Of a stretch of 14,186 nucleotides of DNA, positions 1-7,224 are shown one piece after another. The DNA is from CAZQCI01 sp964592255 (GTDB lineage Bacteria > UBA10199 > SBBF01). The notes below the pieces were generated by a model. That model was not told the DNA's origin, made no database searches, and saw nothing but the letters and a program-made list of their open reading frames with translations. The position numbers and the translations under genes were made by a program. Numbering within the stretch: the first letter of the stretch is position 1; each line of letters opens with the position of its first letter. The DNA lies in NCBI GenBank assembly GCA_964592255.1, contig CAZQCI010000052.1:1-14186 (forward strand). The letters are read 5' to 3'.

Positions 1-1861
1 CGACTTTTTCTTGAGCTTGCGTACGACTGAGCGAAGATAACTCCCCGGTAAAAACAAAACTTTTTCCTTGTAACGGTAAAAGACCACGGTCTTCTATGTT
101 TATAGAAGGACGTACTCCGCGCTCTAAAAAAAGAGAGATGAGTTTTTGATTACGAGTGGATTTAAAATAATCTACAACACTAGTCGCAATTTCAGGACCT
201 ACACCTTTTATTTGCTGCATATCTTCCAGTGAGGCAGAAGCGATTTTTTCCAAGGACCCAAAATGTTCGGCTAGTATTTTAGCAATTTGCTCTCCCACAT
301 GACGCACACCAAGAGCAAAAATAAAACGGGGAAGACTTTGATTTTTACTGGCCTCAATACCCTCCAAAAGATTTTGAGCTTTTTTATCTTTAAAACCTTC
401 TAAAGTGAGTAATTGTTCTTTGGTCAGTAAATACAAATCGGCAGCATGTTGAATTAAATTGTGAGCCACCAACACATCAACAGTTTCTTTCCCCAAACCT
501 TCAATGTCCATAGCACGTCGCGAAGCAAAATGAATAATGGACCATTTGAGTTGGGCACGACAAACATAACCACCACTACACAAATAATAAGATCCTTCTT
601 GCACCACTGAATTGCCGCATACTGGACATGTAGTAGGCATTTGAAAAAGAGAACTATCTTTTTTTCGCTTGCTGACATTAACAGAAACAATTTCTGGAAT
701 AACATCCCCCGCTCTGGCTACTTTCACTTCATCCCCTACTCGTACATCTAAAGATCGAACAATGTCTAAATTATGGAGAGTAGCTCGACTGACGGTCACT
801 CCACCCACATCCACTGGTTTTAAAATCGCCACTGGAGTCAAGGTTCCTTGTCGCCCCACTTGAACAACAATATCTTCAATGATGGTAATTTCTTTACGCG
901 ATTCAAATTTTAAGGCAAAGGCCCAACGCGGAGAGCGAGCCCGAGTCCCCAAACTTTCTTGCAATCCAAGATCATTGATTTTTGTGACAATGCCATCAAT
1001 TTCGTAATCTAGCTCATCCCGACGGTCAGCGAGCTCGGAATGGAATGCCAGAATATCATCAACACTACGACACAAGCGAAAAAGAGAGTTAACACGCAAA
1101 CCCCACGATTGGAGAGTTTCCAACACTTCAAGCTGGGTAGCCGGCTTCCATGAATCGGAATAAAGAAGAGAATAAAGATAAATATCCAAAGGACGTTCCG
1201 CTGCAAGTTGTGGATCGAGCTGACGAAGCGAACCACTAGCCGCATTGCGCGGATTAGCAAAAGCTTGGCTCTCATCCCCTTCTTCAATCAATTTTTTATT
1301 AAGTTTCTCAAAACCAGACAAAGTCAGCAGCACCTCTCCTCTTAAATGCAAAACTTTTGGAATGGAGGAACCGGTTAATTTAAGAGGTAAGGATTTGATG
1401 GTTTTGACATTTTGAGTCACATCTTCGCCCGTCACACCATCCCCACGAGTACCCGCTTTTGTGAAAATGCCATTTTCGTACACTACCTCTACCGATAAAC
1501 CATCAAACTTAGGATCAACAATATAAGTTAAATCATCAGAAGCAGAATCTTTCCGGATTCTTTTATCAAAGATCTCCACATCTTCACGTGTAAATAAAGA
1601 CTCTAGACTCAGCAAAGGAACTCGATGAGGAAACGGCGGCAGAAAATCAGCAGGAGCTCCCGCGACCCGCTGCGTAGGAGAATCGGACGTTGCCAATTCC
1701 GGAAAAGTATTTTCCAACTGTTTTAGTTCCGAAAACAAAACATCGTAAGCCGCATCAGAAATTTTTGGCTGTCCAACAACATAATATAGGCGATCATGTT
1801 CTCGAATTTCCGTTCTTAATTCTAAAATTCGCTGCTCTGCTTTTTTCTTATCCATCGCCAT
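1..1861 (-). CDS. ligA: NAD-dependent DNA ligase LigA (3' end cut by window edge)
   Basis: Seals nicks in DNA using NAD+, in replication and repair. The frame is open without a break from ATG at 1861 to the window edge, giving 620 codons; the family is usually about 670 residues, so roughly 50 residues of the C-terminal BRCT domain are missing. Visible are the N-terminal Ia domain (HDRLYYVV...ISDAAYD, residues 22-40), the adenylation motif KFDG with catalytic Lys118, the DGVTGEDVTQNV stretch (141-152), the OB fold, a four-cysteine zinc site (C412, C415, C428, C434), helix-hairpin-helix repeats and the start of BRCT (GKSFVFTGELSS). The zinc knuckle reads CSGGYVC, with more residues between its last two cysteines than I would expect. 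A second in-frame ATG at 1855 is an alternative start; neither has a clear Shine-Dalgarno. It is the last gene of the minus-strand der-yihY-ligA group. Confidence 0.97.
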   Translation of the reverse strand, partial: MAMDKKKAEQRILELRTEIREHDRLYYVVGQPKISDAAYDVLFSELKQLENTFPELATSDSPTQRVAGAPADFLPPFPHRVPLLSLESLFTREDVEIFDKRIRKDSASDDLTYIVDPKFDGLSVEVVYENGIFTKAGTRGDGVTGEDVTQNVKTIKSLPLKLTGSSIPKVLHLRGEVLLTLSGFEKLNKKLIEEGDESQAFANPRNAASGSLRQLDPQLAAERPLDIYLYSLLYSDSWKPATQLEVLETLQSWGLRVNSLFRLCRSVDDILAFHSELADRRDELDYEIDGIVTKINDLGLQESLGTRARSPRWAFALKFESRKEITIIEDIVVQVGRQGTLTPVAILKPVDVGGVTVSRATLHNLDIVRSLDVRVGDEVKVARAGDVIPEIVSVNVSKRKKDSSLFQMPTTCPVCGNSVVQEGSYYLCSGGYVCRAQLKWSIIHFASRRAMDIEGLGKETVDVLVAHNLIQHAADLYLLTKEQLLTLEGFKDKKAQNLLEGIEASKNQSLPRFIFALGVRHVGEQIAKILAEHFGSLEKIASASLEDMQQIKGVGPEIATSVVDYFKSTRNQKLISLFLERGVRPSINIEDRGLLPLQGKSFVFTGELSSLSRTQAQEKV

Positions 1862-1889
1862 AGTTAAGCTATAAGATTTCTATTTAAAT

Positions 1890-1962
1890 CCCCCAGAGGG
1901 GGTTCTATTCCCCGCCACTTGTGGCGAAGAATCATTTATTCTTGCTACTCCGCTGCTTGCGG
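1890..1962. repeat. Row of four adjacent hairpins between yihY and ligA
   Basis: Four perfect inverted repeats follow one another: CCCCC-AGA-GGGGG (1890-1902), CGCCAC-TT-GTGGCG (1913-1926), AAGAAT-CATTT-ATTCTT (1927-1943) and CCGC-TGCTT-GCGG (1950-1962). They fill most of the 136-bp space between the yihY stop and the ligA start. No T-tract follows any of them in the direction of transcription, so they do not look like ordinary terminators. The modular structure suggests a REP- or MITE-like dispersed repeat, or a structured RNA between the two genes. Copy number cannot be judged from one window. Confidence 0.6.
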
Positions 1963-1997
1963 CGGCATTCTTCATTTTTAAAAAATTTGAATTAAGG

Positions 1998-2815
1998 TTA
2001 ATAAGGTTTTTTTTCCAATTGACCCATCCATAAAACACATAACAAAAGTAGATTAGAAAAATAAAAAATCCAAACGGCCCCCAAAATTAAAGCCGCCAAT
2101 GAACCATAAACCAAATGGTACCGATCCATCGAATAAACTGTATAGGAACGAAACAATAAACGCGCCAATTGTAATAAAAAGGCAAAAACAAGCCCTCCCA
2201 AAGCGGCATGTCTCAGCTTAATACGACGCGCAGGCAATAAAATAACCATTAAAAAAAAGGCCACCCAAGAAACCAAAAATAACCAAGCATTACCCGTCAA
2301 CGAGTAAGACCAATGAAATTTCATTCCCCATCGATGTAACAAATCGCTTACTAAATGAAACCAAGATGGCACCGATAGAAGAAAAGTCATTCCCATCACA
2401 AAAACTAAAAAGAAAAAGCGCGTCATTAAAAAATGACGTTTATCCTTAAAGCCCAATAATCGATTAAGTGTATGCTCCAAATTAGCGAGCATAAAATGCG
2501 CCACCCAAAAAAGAAAAAATACTCCAAACCATCNNNNNNNNNNCATCCACCCGTCCCCTTCTGTTCCACCACATTTTTTAAGTTGTGTATAAACCCTTCT
2601 TTAAGAGTAGGACTGATGGTTTCAAGCATTTCTGAAATTTTTACAAAATAAACATCCGACTGTCCGACAATGTGACCTAAAACAGAAATAACAATGAGCA
2701 AAATAGGCAGGATCGATAAAACGGCATAAAAAGATAAGGCTGCAGCTAAAGTCATGCCGTCTAACTCACGATAAAGCTCAAAAGTACTTTTGATGTTGAA
2801 AGCATTTGTTTTCAC
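1998..2815 (-). CDS. YihY/BrkB (virulence factor BrkB) family inner-membrane protein, interrupted by an assembly gap
   Basis: Polytopic inner-membrane protein of the YihY/BrkB family; the molecular role is poorly defined (early naming as RNase BN is obsolete). The N-terminal part (GTG at 2815) contains the family signature ELDGMTLAAALSFYAVLSIL, in which a membrane helix follows a short amphipathic segment. After the ten N, the other part continues in another frame with WFGVFFLFWVAHFMLANLEH and several strongly hydrophobic helices, ending ...GQLEKKPY. The pieces are 90 and 178 residues and together match the family's usual order, so this is one gene split by the gap, not two. For the frames to join, the true gap must be 2 modulo 3, so ten N is a placeholder. 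The GTG start has only a weak AAGGG-type Shine-Dalgarno, inside the palindrome at 2821-2870. It lies 65 bp downstream of der. Confidence 0.85.
2534..2543. other. Assembly gap (10 N) inside the yihY-like gene
   Basis: Ten N interrupt the gene between a GTGG stretch and WFGVFF. The flanking frames need a gap of 2 modulo 3, so the true length is not ten. Confidence 0.97.
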
Positions 2816-2820
2816 TCAAA

Positions 2821-2870
2821 CCCTTCGACAAGCTCAGGGCGTTCCATGAACATGGTGAGCTTGTCGAACC
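2821..2870. repeat. Palindromic repeat unit with 13-bp perfect arms
   Basis: TTCGACAAGCTCA (2824-2836) is exactly repeated in inverted orientation as TGAGCTTGTCGAA (2856-2868). Within the loop a smaller inverted repeat GTTC-CAT-GAAC (2841-2851) makes a nested hairpin. It lies between der and the yihY-like gene and reaches to a few bases before the GTG start of the latter. From memory, palindromes built on TTCGACAAGCTCAGG recur in intergenic regions of many bacterial genomes, which suggests a REP-like mobile palindrome; this is not verified here. Confidence 0.75.
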
Positions 2871-2880
2871 ATATCTTTCA

Positions 2881-4208
2881 TTAACTTTTCTTAAAAATTA
2901 ATTTTACAGGAACAGAATTAAAGCCAAAATGTTTTCTAAGACCGTTGGTTAAATAACGTTGATAAGAAAAGTGGACTTTTTCAGGAAAATTACAACGAAT
3001 TAAAAAGGTGGGCGGCTTAATAGCCACTTGTTTAATTCCGGAACACTCCACATTACGCCCTCTAAAAGTAGGCAAGGCGTGGGAAGCCACTAATTGTTTA
3101 AATATTTCATGCAAATGATTTTCAATCGGTCTTTTTTCATATTCAGCACGAACAGACTCAACAGCCGGAAAAATTTTATCAACACCCATCCCTGTTTTTG
3201 CAGAGAGAAAAAGAGTAACTAGCTGGCTGGACAAATTAAACTTTCGCTCCAACTCCTTTTTAAAATTTTCTTTACTCGATTGGCTCCTGCCTACATCCCA
3301 TTTATTGACAAGAATAATCATCGCTTTAAAGCGCTTTAAGGCTTCCCCAGCTACATGTATATCTTGTTCTGTCACTCCTTCAATCCCATCAATAAGAAGA
3401 AGAGCTAAATCGGAGTCGTCCAATACTTTTAAACTTTTCATGACCGAAAAAACTTCGATGGAATCTTTAATTTGCCCGCGCTTACGGATACCGGCTGTAT
3501 CTACAAAACAATAATCATGACCATCGTAGGACAAAAAAGTATTAATCGGATCTCGTGTCGTCCCGGGAGTATCATCAACAATGGCCCGTTCATCGCCAAG
3601 CATACGATTCAGCAAGGTAGATTTACCAACATTAGGCCGTCCAATTAAGCACAGCTTANNNNNNNNNNGGTAGGGGCCGCCATGGCTTCGGTAGATTTTT
3701 TGGATTTTTGATTTTTTGCAATTTCCACCACGCGATCAAGAAGCCGACCTACCCCACGTCCCGTTTCAGCCGAAACGGAAATAGGATCATCAATGCCTAA
3801 TTCGTAAAATTCAGCTGGCAAAGATTCTTCCTTAACCGAATCGATTTTATTCACGGCAAAAAATTTAGGTTTTTTAATCTGCCGGACTCGTGCTACCCAT
3901 TCGCGATCTAAAGCCGTCACTCCAGCACGGCCATCCATTAACAGAATAAGAATATCGGCTTCTTCAATACCGGCATAAGCTTGGTCGGTTACCTTTTTTT
4001 CCAAACGGCTTGTCGCAGCAAATTCCAAACCTCCAGTATCAACCATAGCAAAGGACACACCATCCCACTCGCTCTCGGCATATTGCCGATCGCGGGTAAT
4101 CCCTGGACGGTCCTGGACTAGCGCCCTTCTTTTCCCAAGAATACGATTAAAAAGGGTGGATTTTCCAACATTAGGCCGCCCCACAATGGCTACAAGTGGT
4201 AAATTCAT
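2881..4208 (-). CDS. der: Ribosome biogenesis GTPase Der (EngA), interrupted by an assembly gap
   Basis: Double-GTPase needed for maturation of the 50S ribosomal subunit. The first G domain (ATG at 4208) shows GRPNVGKS (10-17), DTGG (57-60), NKID (120-123) and a SAETGRG G5 motif. After a Lys-rich linker and the N gap, the second G domain follows in another frame with IGRPNVGKST, DTAGIRKR, NKWD and SAKTG. A C-terminal KH-like domain ends KLIFKKS. Total length is about 440 residues, typical of short Der proteins. The gap falls in the linker just before the second P-loop; the frames join only if the true gap is 2 modulo 3, so the apparent frameshift comes from the placeholder and is not a mutation. 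There is no strong Shine-Dalgarno before the ATG. The upstream gene is the accessory gene at 4291-4809. Confidence 0.96.
3659..3668. other. Assembly gap (10 N) inside der
   Basis: Ten N between the linker (last readable residues AAPT) and KLCLIGRPNVGKS of the second GTPase domain. The first part ends on a complete codon and the second begins with the third base of a codon, so the real gap is 2 modulo 3. Confidence 0.97.
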
Positions 4209-4290
4209 GAGGGACAGGAATATAAAGAATGGAAGGACGAATGTCCAGGAATCAGACGGGCCGCGCCTCAGAATAGCTATATTATTCTTA

Positions 4291-4809
4291 TTATGATTTC
4301 TTCATTTGATCCGCAGCGTGGGCTGCTTCAACAGTATCCTTGCCTTTTTTAGAAGCAAATTCCGAGCTTGCTCCAGCAATAGCTTCAGTTCCTTTTGCAG
4401 CAGCTTCCGCTACCGATGATGGGTCATGTTTTTTACTGGCTGCCGCAACACTCAATCCAGTTTGCACACCTGCATTAGCTAATTTAGCTACTTTAATACC
4501 TGTTTGAATTCCTTTTACAGTTTTAGAAACATCCTCAGCACCTTTCGCCACTTGAGATGCCGCCTTAATGGCCTTGACCCCTTTTTCAGCTCCTTGAAGA
4601 GCTGTACCTGCTGCACCTGCACCTACAACAGACAAAGCAATAGTAGCAATATCAATGCCTATTTCGGTAGCTGTGGCCGCAGCACTTCCTACTTGTTGCA
4701 GCTTAGCTGCTTGATCTGCATCTCCCTTTGTTCCAGCTTCCTGAATCGCATGCATGGATTCAGCCGCTGATGGAGTGCTTCTTTTAGAATCAATACCTCG
4801 AGTACTCAT
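4291..4809 (-). CDS. Hypothetical Ala/Lys-rich helical protein, second gene of the minus-strand accessory pair
   Basis: 172 residues, not recognised. The N-terminal 45 residues are polar (Ser, Thr, Gln, Ala) with no signal peptide. Residues about 50-72 form a Gly/Ala-rich moderately hydrophobic segment (IDIATIALSVVGAGAAG), followed by Lys/Ala amphipathic helices with loosely repeated KGxxAxK units (about 76-120) and an Ala-rich C-terminus ending QMKKS. This composition resembles small secreted helical or pore-associated proteins, including some type III substrates, but there is no diagnostic motif. ATG at 4809 is preceded by AAGGGAGAT, a strong Shine-Dalgarno, and the upstream gene stops 23 bp away, so the two are almost certainly one operon. 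Downstream, der begins 82 bp away; no strong terminator lies between, so read-through into der is possible. Confidence 0.85.
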   Translation of the reverse strand: MSTRGIDSKRSTPSAAESMHAIQEAGTKGDADQAAKLQQVGSAAATATEIGIDIATIALSVVGAGAAGTALQGAEKGVKAIKAASQVAKGAEDVSKTVKGIQTGIKVAKLANAGVQTGLSVAAASKKHDPSSVAEAAAKGTEAIAGASSEFASKKGKDTVEAAHAADQMKKS

Positions 4810-4832
4810 AAGATCTCCCTTCTCAAGAAAAA

Positions 4833-5576
4833 TTAAACCGTACCATCTTGCGACTTCATCACGTCCAAAGTCGCCTTGGCACTACCAGAAACAGCAGAAT
4901 TACTACCTGCAGCCGCGGTAGACGTCACCGTTTGCTGACTATTAGATTGTTTTTGTCCATCCTTATTTAAGGCATGATCCATCAAAAAATTGGACTGATC
5001 TTTTTTCTGAACAAGTTGTGAGACAAGATTTAATTGTTCTTTTTGTTTTTTAGTTTCAACCTGAACATTAGCTTCAGATTTTCTGGCAAAAGAATCACCC
5101 AATTTTCCTAAACCCAAAGCTCCCAAGCCCACGATAGCCCCAATCGGTGGAGCTATAAACATCAAGACCAAACTAGCAATACCGGCAACAGCAGACCCAA
5201 TCTTAAAAAATGTACTCAATCCTTTTTGCGAAGTACCCGCACCCATGGCTGTGTTATTCGCCATGTCTTCTTGGCTTTTTAAAAATTCATCGCCCGTGTT
5301 AACTGCTTCCGAGTTACCAATATCCTTCGTTAATTCGTTAGCATCAATCTTGGGGGGGCCTCCTTCATCCTTCATCGTAATAGAATCAAGATCTTGATGC
5401 CCTGAAGCAGCATCTAAAGCCGAAGTACTGGAAGGCTTAGGAACTGCTGGAGCTGAAAGGCCTGTAGGTTTTGCACTTGAAGTTGACGCCAAATTTGGAG
5501 TGGAAAGCTTGAGAGAAGAGGTAGCTGCATTGGCTACCTGAGAACCACCTGCCATTTTTGTTGTTTCCATCGCCAT
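4833..5576 (-). CDS. Hypothetical protein with glycine-rich hydrophobic hairpin; translocator-like, first gene of the minus-strand accessory pair
   Basis: 247 residues, family not recognised. Residues 1-60 are low-complexity Ser/Thr/Ala/Pro without a signal peptide; 70-115 are acidic and polar. Residues 123-158 form a long Gly/Ala-rich hydrophobic stretch broken by APP (142-144), consistent with a membrane-inserting helical hairpin. Residues 160-200 are Lys/Gln-rich and probably coiled coil; the tail is Ser/Gln/Ala-rich. A disordered N-terminus, central glycine-rich hairpin and coiled coil is the general plan of type III secretion translocators (YopB/EspD-like), but I see no sequence signature and treat this as a hypothesis. 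ATG at 5576 has Shine-Dalgarno GAGGAG. The codons for GGPP contain a run of seven G/C (5352-5358) that could slip. A CCGATAATA promoter-like element lies directly upstream. Confidence 0.87.
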   Translation of the reverse strand: MAMETTKMAGGSQVANAATSSLKLSTPNLASTSSAKPTGLSAPAVPKPSSTSALDAASGHQDLDSITMKDEGGPPKIDANELTKDIGNSEAVNTGDEFLKSQEDMANNTAMGAGTSQKGLSTFFKIGSAVAGIASLVLMFIAPPIGAIVGLGALGLGKLGDSFARKSEANVQVETKKQKEQLNLVSQLVQKKDQSNFLMDHALNKDGQKQSNSQQTVTSTAAAGSNSAVSGSAKATLDVMKSQDGTV

Positions 5577-5594
5577 AACGTCTCCTCTTTTCTA

Positions 5595-5622
5595 TTATCG
5601 GCTCTCGCTAGGGGCAAAGTTG
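5595..5622 (-). promoter_or_regulatory. Sigma-28-like promoter of the minus-strand accessory pair
   Basis: Read on the minus strand, CAACTTTG (5622-5615) is followed after 12 bases by GCCGATAA (5602-5595), which equals the FliA/sigma-28 -10 consensus; the -35 agrees only partly with TAAA. The expected start near 5588 would give a leader of about 12 bases carrying the GAGGAG Shine-Dalgarno of the ATG at 5576. The same pair of elements occurs upstream of the plus-strand operon at 7225-7252. GATAAT could also serve as a sigma-70 -10, but no TTGACA-like box is at the right distance. Confidence 0.5.
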
Positions 5623-5626
5623 CTTC

Positions 5627-5644
5627 TGGGGGTTTAAACCCCCA
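5627..5644. promoter_or_regulatory. 18-bp perfect palindrome upstream of the minus-strand accessory promoter
   Basis: TGGGGGTTTAAACCCCCA is a complete palindrome, four bases upstream of the putative -35 element. On the minus strand it has no trailing T-tract, so it is not a good terminator for the tRNA; an operator or activator site is more likely. A matching G5/C5 inverted repeat sits at the same place before the plus-strand operon (7201-7218). Confidence 0.6.
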
Positions 5645-5774
5645 TTTTGAAATTTTACATGACTTTCACAGAGATGACTAGGAAGAAGAGATTGGAGACA
5701 CGAACGCAGTCTATAAAAGGCTCGGCTTCGCTCTCGTAGAGCAGGTAATCAATCTGAAAATTAAATCTATTCTG

Positions 5775-5846
5775 TGGCAGGGGGGGGAATTGAACCCCCG
5801 ACCAAGGGCTTATGAGTCCCCTGCTCTACCCCTGAGCTACCCTGCC
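5775..5846 (-). tRNA. tRNA with CAU anticodon (Met elongator, or Ile2 read through lysidine)
   Basis: 72 bases fold into a full cloverleaf: acceptor GGCAGGG/CCCTGCC, D arm GCTC-AGGGGTA-GAGC, anticodon loop CTCATAA with anticodon CAT, variable TGGTC, T arm GGGGG-TTCAATT-CCCCC and discriminator A. The 3' CCA is not encoded. It is not an initiator: the acceptor closes with a G:C pair. The anticodon arm and variable loop (AGAGCA at the D-arm end, GACTCATAA, CTTGGTC) resemble E. coli ileX, a tRNA-Ile2 whose C34 is modified by TilS, as much as an elongator tRNA-Met, so the identity is open. The lowest anticodon pair is an A31:G39 mismatch. It has its own promoter; downstream, a GCTCT-CGT-AGAGC hairpin (5730-5742), with TTTT eleven bases further on, may help termination. 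Confidence 0.93.
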
Positions 5847-5861
5847 AAAAAGAAGAGGCTG

Positions 5862-5890
5862 TCTATAAAACACCAGTGATTGGCTTGCAA
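5862..5890 (-). promoter_or_regulatory. Sigma-70 promoter of the tRNA gene
   Basis: On the minus strand TTGCAA (5890-5885), a 17-base spacer and TATAGA (5867-5862) form a near-consensus housekeeping promoter. The expected start near 5855 gives a leader of about nine bases before the mature tRNA 5' end at 5846. The -35 lies only a few bases past the stop of the FG-GAP-like gene. Confidence 0.7.
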
Positions 5891-5895
5891 GTTTT

Positions 5896-7098
5896 TTAAG
5901 GAATGTCCAACACGATAAGAAGACTATCTTGATCCTTTAAAGTATCAGTGTAACCTTTATCATGCAAAAGAAAGGTCGCTAAAACTTCCGAATCCCCATC
6001 CCCATCCCAATCGATAATCTGGAAATCACTGATAGCCCCATCAAAACGAGGAGAGTTCCAATCTTCCTGAAAACCATACCCCGTCCAAGTTAAACGCACA
6101 ATTTGTGTATTTTTAATGGAAGGTACCACACCAATGACCTTCTTAAAATATCCTTCATTCTTAACTACATATACAGAAGGTTTGTGATTCCATTCCTTAT
6201 TCGTCTGTTGGTAAGAAACTGGTGGGCAACTTCCCGGCATTAAAACCGATGGATCACAAGGAGGCGCTTCCAACTCGTTCACTCTTTTTTGAACACCTAA
6301 AGCAGAAAGAGACCGTATAGAAATAGGTATAAAAAATCTATTATTATCAATATCTTGTGGACTATTTCTTTGGAATCCACTTAAATAAGAAGCAGAACCA
6401 CCGTACGTCTCGCCGCTCGTCCATACTTTTCTATATTTGGGCTCCTTTTCGTAATAAGAAAATGAACCCGTCGACGGGTGCAAGTAGATAAAGCCCGGTT
6501 TCATATCAGGCTCTAAATTCCCCATAATAGAAAAGAGAGAAAAAACACTTTCTGTAGATAACGTTTTGGGTAAATCAAGAGCCCTCCCCATTTTTAAAGA
6601 AACCGGAGACTCACCTTCCATAAGAAAAACAGGCCCACTAAAATCATCGTCCCCTAATCTTTTTTGAGCCACTAAATGAGAAGTTTGGTTCCAAGGAATA
6701 ACATAAAGATAATAAGAAAACTCTTTAAGGGCTTTCAGTTTTTCCCCTTCCACCGTGGCGATAACAGAATAGGCTTCACCATTTTTAAGGCCGGACAATA
6801 CAATTTCGTCACGGCCATCATGGTCAACATCATATAAAGCCAACTTAACCCAATGAGTTTGAGGACCGGCTTGCTGCTGAAAAGTCTGATTGAGTTTTCC
6901 GCTCTTCACCTGATAACCCGTCACTTTTTGATCACTGAGTGTAACAACATCCTGCCCTGTTCCTAAAACAGGCCCTGTTGCCACCCCAATCAAAGTCTCA
7001 CGGATGCGGGGGGAAGACCAAAGAGTACCGGGATAATCAGCCCTGGCCGTTAAAGAAAAACTCAAAAAAAGCCCAAAAAGGTAAAAAAAAGATTTCAT
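5896..7098 (-). CDS. Secreted FG-GAP/VCBS-like repeat protein
   Basis: 400 residues from the ATG at 7098 (a TTG three bases earlier is also in frame). Residues 1-20 are a Sec signal peptide (MKSFFYLFGLFLSFSLTARA, probable cleavage after ARA), so the product is exported. Two Asp-rich calcium-binding loops of the FG-GAP/VCBS type are visible: D90-V-D-H-D-G-R-D-E and D363-W-D-G-D-G-D-S-E; between them are beta-rich segments in which aromatic and hydrophobic residues recur, as in a beta-propeller. Two cysteines in a Pro-rich loop (PPCDPSV...GSCPP) could form a disulfide. There is no lipobox. Exact function is unknown; such proteins usually act on or at the cell surface. It is divergent from the plus-strand operon and probably monocistronic, since the following tRNA has its own promoter. 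Confidence 0.85.
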   Translation of the reverse strand: MKSFFYLFGLFLSFSLTARADYPGTLWSSPRIRETLIGVATGPVLGTGQDVVTLSDQKVTGYQVKSGKLNQTFQQQAGPQTHWVKLALYDVDHDGRDEIVLSGLKNGEAYSVIATVEGEKLKALKEFSYYLYVIPWNQTSHLVAQKRLGDDDFSGPVFLMEGESPVSLKMGRALDLPKTLSTESVFSLFSIMGNLEPDMKPGFIYLHPSTGSFSYYEKEPKYRKVWTSGETYGGSASYLSGFQRNSPQDIDNNRFFIPISIRSLSALGVQKRVNELEAPPCDPSVLMPGSCPPVSYQQTNKEWNHKPSVYVVKNEGYFKKVIGVVPSIKNTQIVRLTWTGYGFQEDWNSPRFDGAISDFQIIDWDGDGDSEVLATFLLHDKGYTDTLKDQDSLLIVLDIP

Positions 7099-7108
7099 CA
7101 AGGGCCTT

Positions 7109-7137
7109 TATATAGCCCAATTGAGCTTTGAGGTCAA
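7109..7137 (-). promoter_or_regulatory. Sigma-70 promoter of the FG-GAP-like gene
   Basis: On the minus strand TTGACC (7137-7132), exactly 17 bases, then TATATA (7114-7109). The expected transcription start, near 7102, is only about four bases before the ATG at 7098, so the mRNA would be nearly leaderless. The AAGG sequence that could act as Shine-Dalgarno would then lie upstream of the start. Confidence 0.6.
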
Positions 7138-7200
7138 AAAAATACCCCTAGGCGATTTAAAAAAATATGTTAAAATAACTAGTTAGCAATGGGGTTCTTG

Positions 7201-7218
7201 TGGGGGCTCACCCCCCCA
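7201..7218. promoter_or_regulatory. G5/C5 inverted repeat upstream of the plus-strand accessory promoter
   Basis: TGGGGG-CTCA-CCCCCCCA gives a five-pair G:C stem with a short loop, six bases upstream of CAACTCTC. It corresponds in sequence and position to the palindrome at 5627-5644 before the minus-strand operon. No U-tract follows, so regulatory binding or a boundary element is more likely than termination. Confidence 0.55.
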
Positions 7219-7224
7219 CCCTAA

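Noticed and set aside
1880..1975. 31-codon open frame on the minus strand starting MKNAAASSG
   Set aside because: No ribosome site precedes it, and its whole length is the four-hairpin block, so it is better explained by the repeat structure.
1998..2546. Two separate membrane-protein genes around the first N gap
   Set aside because: The pieces are consecutive parts of one YihY-family protein; the frame change comes from the arbitrary gap length.
5627..5644. Palindrome as intrinsic terminator of the tRNA transcript
   Set aside because: No T-tract follows on the minus strand, and it is about 130 bases beyond the tRNA end; its twin before the other operon points to regulation.
5716..5760. Partial tRNA-like sequence (D-arm-like GCTCTCGTAGAGC) on the plus strand near the real tRNA
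   Set aside because: No acceptor, anticodon or T arm follows; it is only a short hairpin.
5709..5870. GTCTATAAAA direct repeats as attachment sites of an integrated element
   Set aside because: Only 10 bp, AT-rich, one copy is the tRNA promoter -10, and there is no integrase; the repeats do not match the tRNA 3' end.
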